A stretch of DNA of 64,000 nt, from the NCBI GenBank assembly GCA_947650365.1, contig OX393549.1:34555910-34619909 (forward strand). The letters are read 5' to 3'. The translations under genes and the position numbers were made by a program. The notes below the pieces were generated by a model. It had not been told where the DNA came from. It did no database searches and saw nothing but the letters and a program-made list of their open reading frames with translations. Source of the DNA: Chamaelirium japonicum (lineage: Eukaryota > Streptophyta > Magnoliopsida > Liliales > Melanthiaceae). This document shows, one piece after another, positions 56,430-64,000 of this stretch; the first letter of the stretch is position 1, and every line of letters begins with the position of its first letter.

Positions 56430-57869
56430 CCAAACGAAGATACGTTCCGGCACCTGCTCAAAGCGAGAGACGAACAAAGAAGCCCCGAAGTCAACCTGCT
56501 AGGCCAACCATCAGGTAAGCTCGACTTCTATGTCCTCTACTCCAGGCCTCCTTCGAGTCCAAACGAAGAAATCAACCCAACCGAATAGGAATCAGAAGAT
56601 GAATCGGTACAGTCTCTAGAAGAGCAAGTCCTTCCGATCAAAGAAGAGCCTTCAGTCGTAGCACTAGTTCTTCACCTTGGCGAGGAAGATCTTACTGATG
56701 AAAACACACGGGCTATGGCGCCTCGAAGGAGAAGGCCACAACGATCAAGCTACATGATAGCACGCTTGGTTAACCACGAGAAAGATCGGGTGATAAGAAA
56801 ACTCCCCAGAAGAAAGTCCTTCAAGGAAAAGAATGAAGCTCCAGAAAGAAGGACGTCCGAAGTACCATCAGCAAGTCCGAAAAATCTTCTCCAGCAAATA
56901 TGCCCAAAGCTAGCGACACTCCAGGAGTTCTTTCCCGATCGCTTCCTTGAAGCTGATCAAAACTTCAAGGTCTCCTGCTGCATGGTGGAAGTTCACCAAG
57001 TGCTTCGGAAAGATGATGAAGAAAGTGGCACCAACATCGAAAGCATGGGGAAAAGCATCACCGCCAACGACAAGCTGTTCAACGAGGCTGAAGCACACCT
57101 TGCTGACGTCCAGGTCCACAAGGCCAAAGACCCCGTTGCAGAAGCTCCTCCAGCAAAGGCTCCACGAGCCCAGGAAGTCAAAGCAGTTGCGAAGGACAAA
57201 ACCTCTCAACTTGCAAAACCAGTGGCATCTTCCAGCCAGACGGTGCACAAAGACAAAGAAGCGCCAGCATCAAGACGAAAAATTCACAGCAACTTCAAAT
57301 CAAGCTCGATGCGATACGTTCCGTTGCCTGCTCAAGCTGCTTCAGTCCTGCGGCTCGCACCCCAGTGGCTTCGCAAGCCAGGACGATCGCCTTCCACTCC
57401 AGCAAAGGAACCAGCGTCATCATTCTCCGAGGGCAACTTTATCACTTTGCAAGAGATGACACTACTGTTACATGATCTGTTGCACGTCTCGAGCTCAACC
57501 GAGTCTTCCGAGTACACCAAATCCAAGCAACTCGTAATCAAGCCAGAAGATACTCGAGGGCAAAACTCCACCGAGTTGATGTTCAAATCCAGCCGAAACA
57601 AAGAAAGTATGGTGCACATGGGTTCACTACCCTTAGCTGCAATACCACATCGCCTGACAAGGACACAAGCTCGCCTCTTCAAAAGTGACGAACAAATCCT
57701 TCCAAATCGTCGAGGCATTGACTCCAATCAAACTCCAGCAATCATCAAAACTCCAGTCAAGAAGATCTTCACTTCTAACTACATTGAAGCGAAGAAGGCA
57801 GGCAACAACTGCGAACCAGTGGCGACTCTGCCTACCAGTGGCAAGTCCCTCAAAAGGTACTTTGCTTAG
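56430..57869 (+). pseudogene. Second copy of the gag-pro flank, protease core deleted
   Basis: It repeats the order of 53.9-56.0 kb: the LLGQPSGK module (56490), then RRRPQRSSYMIARLVNHEKD, LQEFFPDRFLEADQNFKVSC (matching 54513 on), then LFNEAEAHLADVQVHKAKDP (matching LNEADAHLADAKF of 55280), PLPAQAASVLRLAPQWLRKP, FITLQEMTLLLHDLL and LTRTQARLFKSDEQILPNRR. The whole protease (DCGS to GRPW) is absent. The frame from 56715 to 57869 is open for 384 codons, unlike the first copy. The frame may be functional as an extra structural protein, or merely younger. Confidence 0.82.
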
Positions 57870-58125
57870 CGCAAGGTTACCCCCCTTGCCCAAAAAAAAA
57901 AAGGGAATAAACGAACTACGTGCGACTTGATCCCTCTCAGTAGGGTACGTAGGCAGTCTACAAAGGTTCAATCCAGATTTTTTTTTTTAAAAAACATCGT
58001 CCCAGAAGACCGGTCCAGAAAAGAACGAGTGCAGATCCATAAGTCCAGTCAGCAAATCAAAAGATGACAAGAAAGTCAAAGTCCTTGAGACGCTGAAGCA
58101 GCTCACCTCCCGCGGTCTACATGTG
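57870..58125 (+). other. Post-coding conserved segment
   Basis: It contains ACTACGTGCGACTTGATCCC and GGGTACGTAGGCAGTCT, a motif pair often seen downstream of coding regions in plant Tat/Ogre elements, plus poly-A/T runs. Confidence 0.5.
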
Positions 58126-58139
58126 ATGCAACTCCGAAG

Positions 58140-58500
58140 GACGAGAAACCACCAGCTCTCGGCACTTCGTCAATTCTTCATGCGTCTTCGTAAGCTTTGC
58201 TCCAAAAGTTTCCTCGGTCGCTCGAGACTTCCCCAAACAGGACTCCAGCTTCTAAAGCGACGCACGAGTAGCAAGTCGAAGACCTTAAGGCATCGGAGCG
58301 GCTCGCCTCCCGCAGCTTACACACGCTGCAACTCCAGGGGTAGAGAAGCTGTCAACTTCCGACACATCACAAGCTATGCACGCTGCTTCGCAAGGTTCGC
58401 TCCGGAAGCCTTCTCGATCGCTCCACCAGCTCTCGGCACTTCATCAGCCCTTCCCGCTGTTTTGCAAGCCTTGCTCCAGAAGTCTTCCTAGTCGCTCGAG
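58140..58500. repeat. Tandem repeats after the coding region
   Basis: Two or three diverged units built around CCAGCTCTCGGCACTTC, CTTGCTCCAGAAG-type segments and TTCTAAAGCGACGCAC/TTCTGAAGCAACGCAC; spacing is about 290 bp. Confidence 0.65.
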
Positions 58501-58675
58501 CTTTCTCCAGATGGGTATCCGACTTCTGAAGCAACGCACAAGCGGCCTCCACCTCCTTCTGCACCTGAACAAAGTCTGTAGCAGCAAGCATGTGAAGCCC
58601 CTCCAATCGACGTTCCTCTTCGAAAGCCAGTGACAAGTAACAAACCTCGCTTACTCCAGGAAGGTGCGCAGCCAC
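58367..58675 (-). pseudogene. Possible antisense coiled-coil ORF
   Basis: A minus-strand frame of 102 codons: MAAHLPGVSEVCYLSLAFEE, then FVQVQKEVEAACALLQKSDT and LVERSRRLPE. It is rich in Glu/Arg/Ala with coiled-coil character. It lies antisense between the coding region and the 3' LTR, the same place as the Gypsy-2 antisense gene. It overlaps the tandem repeats, so it could be a decayed fragment of such a gene or a chance frame. Confidence 0.35.
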
Positions 58676-59399
58676 TTCGCAAGTAAGGAGTCATCCGTCT
58701 GTGATCCACCGAGCTCATACAAAAACTCGGGCCTATCTGAAGGTCATCAGTCCCTCAAAATCAAAGACCCGAAGGATTGAAACTGCCACTGAAGTCAAAG
58801 GCAGCAACCCGAAGAATGGCGGACGCATCCCACTGCACCCTTGCAACCACCACAAGGCCAAAGGGAGCCGTTGGGGCTGTCACCAAGGTCAAGATCGACA
58901 AGCAGAAAATGACTAAAGTGGTCTGCTCTCCGTCAACGCTCATGGCCTCGTCTTTCTCCTCGTCGAACTCCAGAACGACCCATCTCGATATCCGTCAAGC
59001 CGGCATCGCCACCAGGGAAGTTACCTCTATAGGTCTCCAACAACCCGTGGTTGTCTAGAGGAATATCCAACCCGCCTCGTTCAGCGTGCCTGGGTGCAAC
59101 CTCGCTAGTCGGAAGATGCAAATGAGATGGAGGCGAAGACATCTGCTTCCGTGATAAACCTCCTCAACGATCTCATCAGTCTTCGGAAGGCGCTTGGAGG
59201 GACGATGCAAAAAGATGGAAGATATATGTCAATCCCAGAAGAAAAGGGCGAAACAAGTTTAGAAGACAAGAATGAAGTGCAAGTCCAGAAGAGAAAAAAA
59301 AAATCAAGTCCCAGGGGTCACCCATCCCTATGCTGCTGTCGCTGCGAGTTTCTGTGGAAAACAGGCCCCGCCAGCCCTGTTGTTTCCGTCACCAGGCAA

Positions 59400-61400
59400 G
59401 AAACCCCCGGAACGCGAAGCTCGAAGTAAAAAAAAAAAAAAAAAAAAGGGAGCCGCAACCAAAAGAAAAGGGGGCCACAATCCTCAATACAAAATAAGCC
59501 CGATAAAAGGGGGGACTGAAGCAAAAAAAAAAAAAAGAGGGCAGCCCCCTTTCCTTCCAAAACATGCCAGCCCCCAATAAAGGGGCTGGTCTCTGTCCTG
59601 ACTCACAGGCACGCTCGGGGCTGGAGTCTGCAGTCCTGCGCCCCACACGCCGGAGCTCGCGCCACCCACGCCCGGCCTCCGCGCCGCATGCCGGAGCTCT
59701 CGCCACAGGCGCCCCACGCCGCACCGGCCGCCTCCTGCGCCCCTCGCCCCAGGCTGCGCCAGCCCGCCACTGATGTTGCCTCTGTGGCCACCGCCTGCTT
59801 ATGTCGCACGAGTGCCGCTCCGCACGCCCGTCGCCTGCGTCCCGTGCCACGCCAGCCCGCCGCTGCTGCTGCCTCTATGGCCACCGCCTGCTTATGTCGC
59901 ACCGGTGCCGCTCCGCACACCCTGCGCCCGGCCACCACGTGCGCGCGCCGCTAGCCCTGGCCTCTGCTCGCAGCCAACCACTGCAACTGCGCCCGTCTGC
60001 GACCGCGCCAGCCACCGCAGCCCGCACCGGGATTCGACCGCCTGACCTCCGGTTGGCCACCGCGTTGCCCTGCGCTGCACCCACGCCGGCCACCCGCACA
60101 CGCAGCCGCTCCGTCGGCCTGCGCTGCTCCCGCACCGGCCACCCGCAGCCACCGCCGCTCGCACCCGATCGGGGCTCGCCTGACTCAGCCCCAACACCAC
60201 CTCGCCGCTGCTACTGTGCCCACGCCAGCCTCCGTGTCCCGCGCTCGCGCCTCAGGCCGCCACCGTTGCTTCTGCGACCGCGTCGGGCCTCCGCGCCTCT
60301 CACGCTAGAGCCCGCGCCACCCGCTCCCGGCCCCCGCGCCGCGCGTACTGCAGCCCGCGCCGTGGGCTGCCGCTGCCTGCTCCGACAGCCGCGCCGCCCG
60401 CTGCCTTCGCGGACCAGAAGAAGAAGGAAAGAAAAAGAAAGAAAGAAAGAAAGGAAACAAAACAGAAAATGAAAGAAAAAAATAGGGAAAGAAAGAAGGA
60501 CGAAACAGAAAGAAGGAAAGAAAGAAACAAAACAGGAAACAAAGAAAAAAAACAAGAGAGGAGAAGCCACGACCCCAAAACGGGCCGCAGCCCCTCCCCC
60601 TCTTCCTTTAAAAAACCCAACAGCCCTGAGAGGGGCTGGGGTCCCTCTCCTGCCCGGCTCAGCACCGCACGCCGTCGGCCTCCGAGCCCGACCCCGCCGC
60701 TGCTGCTGCCTCGCGCGCTAGCCGCCTCCTCACCGGACCCCGGCCGGCAGCCGCCTGACCCCGAGCTTGACCCCACCGGCCCGATTGCGCCTGCGCACAC
60801 CGCTGGCCTCCGCGCCCGCGCCCGGCCGTGTCACCGCCCGCATGCCACCGGCCCCGCGCCCGTGCCCGCGTCACTGCTCGCCTGCACCGGCCTCCGCACC
60901 CTGCACGCCCAGCCTTTGAGCCCGACTCCGCCATTGTTGATGCCTCGTGCGCTAGCCGCTTCCTCACCGGACCCCGGCCGGCAGACGCCGAGCCCGACCC
61001 TACTGGCACGCCTGCGCCTGCGCACGCCGCTCCACACCACTGGCGCCGCGCCGCCTGCCTGGCTCGTTGCCCGCAGCCGGACCTCGCACCACCGGCGCCG
61101 CTCCCCGTGCCCTCTCCACCTGCGCAGCGCCCGCACCGGCCACCGTCGGCCCATGCTGCACCCGCCCGCGACCGCACCAGCCACTGCTGCTGCTGCCGTT
61201 CTCCGCGCGCGCAGAAGAGAAGAGACAGAAACAAAGAAGAAAAAAAAAAGAAAGAAAGAAAAGAAAGAAAAAAAAAAGAGAGAAGAAAAGAACAAAAAAA
61301 AAGGGAAAGAAAGAAAGAAAACAGAAGGAAAAAAAAAGGGAAGAAGACGAAACCAGTGAAAGAAAGAAGAAAGGAGGAAAAAGAAGGAAGAGTTAGAGCC
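59400..61400. repeat. Alternating GC-rich and purine-run modules
   Basis: Two rounds of the same architecture: A/G-only runs with GGGGGACTG or CCCTGAGAGGGGCTGG (59425-59560; 60575-60655), then 600-850 bp of CGCC-rich DNA (59560-60410; 60660-61210), then AAAGAAAG runs (60415-60570; 61212-61390). In the second GC block a unit of about 245 bp with GCTAGCCGCCTCCTCACCGG repeats (60718 and 60951). Open frames span it on all strands because of base bias. Confidence 0.8.
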
Positions 61401-61734
61401 GCCATACCTGACCCGCGACGACTCTGTCTCCTCTCTTTGCGCCGTCGTCACCGCTCTCGGCCACGACGACTCCACCTCCTCTCGTTACACCTGCGTCACC
61501 AACCTCAGCCGCGACAATCGGCCTCGCCATTGCACTCCCACACCGAAGAAGGGGCAACAGTCCTCCGCCGAGATGCACCGTGGCCGTCCTCGCACTCCAG
61601 CCGCCCTCGTGCCACTCTCGAACTCTGTACAGCGACCACTTTCGACGTTCGGGCAATCTTTGGAGCAAAAGAAGTCCGCAACAAGGAAAATGATCGAAAC
61701 CCTAGCGAGGGTCTTCTCCGCAAGCAAGAGCCAC

Positions 61735-62150
61735 CGCCGCCGACGAAAGAGGCGACAACTAGGAAGACGGAGCAAGTCGCGTGCAACCCTAAGCAGCAGC
61801 CCCTTCAACCGACGGTCTCCTAGCGTCGAAGAAGCCTTCCTCTCCAAGCCGACGGAAGCCTTCGTCTCCAAAGTTCTTCAACTCACGCACTATCGTCGCC
61901 AACCGCCGACGAAAAAGGCGACACTAGGAAGATGGAGCAAGTCGCGTGCAACCCTAGGCAGCCCCTTCCGCCAACGGTCTCTAAGCCGCTGAAAGCCTTC
62001 GCGACGCGCGCGCCATCGCCGCCGCCGCCGCCGCCGCCGAAAGAGACGACACCGGGAAGACAGAGCAAGTCTCGTGCAACCCAAGGCAGCACTCTTCTGA
62101 CGGCGGTCTCCAAACGCCAGCAGAGCCTTCGCAAGAGCAAGGTGCTGAAT
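61735..62150. repeat. Three tandem units of 130-166 bp
   Basis: GACGAAAGAGGCGACAACTA / GGAAGACGGAGCAAGTCGCG at 61742 recurs with changes at about 61908 and 62040, each time followed by TGCAACCC and ACGGTCTC. Confidence 0.8.
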
Positions 62151-62265
62151 AAAGGGGGTAGGGGCCCTTAAATAAGCCACCAATCCTATCCAAGAAAGGA
62201 ATCAAGGATAAGTGCTGTGCGTTTCCTACGTACACAAATACTCTGCGTTTCCGCCAGCACACTCA

Positions 62266-62281
62266 TCCTTGAGGGGACATT
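62266..62281 (+). other. Polypurine tract before the 3' LTR
   Basis: CTTGAGGGGACATT directly precedes TGTAGAC at 62282. Confidence 0.65.
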
Positions 62282-64000
62282 TGTAGACACACAAATTGTG
62301 TCTAACCCGAACCCGACTCGCATGCACTAATTCAGAGGCAAACCCGACACGCACTCGGACCCGACCCACGCCGAACAAGAGGCCGGGTGGGCCCATCCTC
62401 AAGTGGGGCCCACTCGGCCCCCTACTAGAGATCCGAACCCCTCATGGGGTGGCCGGCCATGTAAGAAAAGAAAAGAAAAGAAAAGAAAAAAAAGAAAGAA
62501 AGAAAGAAAAGAAAGGAAAGGAAAGAAAAGGAAAGAAAAGAAGAAAAAAAGGAAACAAATACCGCCATGCGCGGGGGGAGGTTGCGTATGACGTCTACAT
62601 AAGTGCGGATCTACGCCAATCCCTCGATCCGACGGACAAGAAACGAAGTCGGGTCGCCATCGACTTTATGTGCAAGATTCAAAATAAATCCAGAAATGAT
62701 TGGGCCATAATTACCCCGCCAGAAAAGGAAAGCAAATAAAGGTTTATTCCCCTCTTCAATTGAAGAATAAATCTTGGGTAGTTATGGGAGAGATATTAAA
62801 GGGATTCAAATAAACTTCCCATATCTCTCCCCTCCCCCCTTCACCTATAAATAGAGGGGGAGGGGAAAGGCTCAAAAGGGTCGGATGGCAAGGCAAGGAG
62901 CTCTGCAGAAGAGGAGACGCGCTCTTCATCGACCTAAGGCTTCACGAGACACGGGCAAGCCTATCCCTTCGGGACCGGCTTAGTCCATTGAAAGCCCTCA
63001 TCAAAGTGAAGACCCTTGCACAAGAAGATAAAGCCTTCGACTCCGTGCACGAAGAAAAAAGCTCGGAGAAGAACCCTTCGACTCCGAAGACGCCAGAAGC
63101 AAAGGCCGGAGAAGAAGATTGGAGCGGCACTACTACGTCGTCTCCAACAAGCCTTCGACTTCGATCAAGCCCAAAAGCCCGGAGAAGAAGATTGAAGTGG
63201 CATCACCCCGTCATCTTCAACAAGCATCTGCTCTATTCACGAAGAAGAAAGCTTGGAGAAGGATACCTGAAGCGTCGGTACGCCTGCCATCTTCAACAAA
63301 ACCTTCAACCCCGATTACGTCAAATACGCCCGGAGAAGAAGCCGACGCCACAACCGTCGCCAGGTGGAAAGGGGTCAGAGATCGCAAGCTGAAGACAAAG
63401 TGAGGGAGCTCTGCAGAAGAGGAGACGCGCTATTCATCGACCCAAGGCTTCATGAGGTACGGGCAAGCCTATCCCCTCGGGACCGGCTTAGTCCATTGAA
63501 AGCCCTCATCAACGTGAAGACCCTTGCACAAGAAGATCAAGCCTTCGACTCCGTGCATAAAGAAGAAAGCTCAGAGATGAAGAACCCTTCGACTCCGAAG
63601 ACGCCAAAAGTAAAGGCCGGAGAAGAAGATCGGAGCGGCACCACCCTGTCATCTCCAACAAGACTTCGACTCCGATCAAGCCCAAAAGCCCAGAGAAGAA
63701 GACCGAAGCGTCATTACCCGTCGCCTTCGACAAACATCCACTCCATCCACGAAGAAGAAAGCTTGGAGAGGTACACCCGAAGCGTCGCTACACCTGTCAT
63801 CTTCAAAGCAAAGCCGACGCTACAACCGTCACACGGAGATCGGTGCTACCCCCGCTGTCTTCAAAGGAACCCTTCGAATCCGATCACGCCAAAGAAGTCC
63901 GGAGAAGAAGAAAAGTCTAGCCGACACCTAGACCGTCGAGGAAGCCGGAAGCCTTGAAGAAGTAGCTACCGCCGTTCGAGAATAAGATCGAGTCGACGCC
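62282..64000 (+). repeat. 3' LTR of the Tat/Ogre-like element (cut by window end)
   Basis: It aligns with 49396-51115 of the 5' LTR, including the purine run (62465-62555), the TATA box (62846-62853) and the 508-bp tandem pair. About 0.65 kb of LTR and the TSD should lie beyond the window. Confidence 0.88.

Larger units (their letters stand above)
49396..64000 (+). mobile_element. Large Tat/Ogre-like gypsy derivative lacking RT and IN (right end cut)
   Basis: Direct repeats start at 49396 (TGTAGACACATAAATTG) and 62282 (TGTAGACACACAAATTG). The left LTR is 2365 bp; the right is cut by the window end after about 1.72 kb. The interior (51761-62281) has a primer site, gag and protease of Ogre/Tat type, then a partial duplication of that region, then about 4.4 kb of non-coding repeats. 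No reverse transcriptase, RNase H or integrase motif was found in any frame. Such gag-bearing non-autonomous elements are called TR-GAG or LARD-like. Confidence 0.88.

Noticed and set aside
59801..61823. Long frames of 220-330 codons, Pro/Ala/Arg-rich then Lys/Glu-rich
   Set aside because: They are explained by CGCC-rich and A/G-only low complexity; frames are open on several strands at once, and no motif or family similarity was seen.

Overview
This is a window of plant nuclear DNA, almost certainly angiosperm. The evidence is a complete Cassandra retrotransposon with 5S rRNA-like LTRs, Ty1/copia and Tat-type Ty3/gypsy elements, many hAT-type MITEs with 8-bp target duplications, long (TA)n, (TC)n and (CA)n arrays, and the first exon of a plant ABCF1 (GCN20-type) gene. 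The species cannot be named from the sequence. The window is intergenic or intronic, transposon-dense and gene-poor; most long open frames are chance frames through low-complexity DNA.

Region 1-12 kb. A copia-like LTR end and primer-binding site point leftward at position 1. Two hAT-type MITEs follow (460-1198 and 1459-2653). A frameshifted gypsy gag remnant lies at about 4.4-5.07 kb. MITEs sit inside (TA)n arrays at 2.0 and 6.8-7.4 kb, followed by an array of AGTCGG motifs (9.4-10.1 kb). The only host gene is on the minus strand: exon 1 of ABCF1 (11323-11550), with a TATA box and telo-box. No further exon was found down to position 1.

Region 12-23.5 kb. A decayed copia element (copia-1) starts about 210 bp upstream of the ABCF1 TATA box and ends inside integrase near 16.95 kb. 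A hAT-like element is inserted in it. Then comes a MITE field: two copies of a composite MITE-in-MITE (17879-18945, 22078-23173), a family rich in GGGTCGGGTCGACCC-type motifs with exact 8-bp TSDs, and a large inverted repeat split by one composite copy.

Region 23.5-44 kb is a nested retrotransposon stack. A copia element (copia-2) was hit within its reverse transcriptase by Gypsy-1 (24720-28469, TSD GTATG; gag only) and by Gypsy-2 (28817-42338, TSD AGTCC; full gag-pol of Tat type). Gypsy-2 in turn carries a complete Cassandra (37136-37897, TSD GCAGG). The copia-2 3' LTR holds a MITE (43604-44073, TSD ATAGAGGG). On the strand opposite its gag-pol, Gypsy-2 carries what looks like a self-contained gene: TATA box, long exon, phase-0 intron, coiled-coil exon and AATAAA.

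Region 44-49.4 kb has no recognisable gene. It holds microsatellites, Micron-like MITEs within (TA)n arrays and a 350-bp near-perfect palindrome. Region 49.4-64 kb is one large Tat/Ogre-like element with 2.4-kb LTRs, the right one cut by the window end. It has gag and protease but no reverse transcriptase or integrase, an internal duplication of its gag-pro flank, and a long 3' region of alternating GC-rich and purine-run modules.
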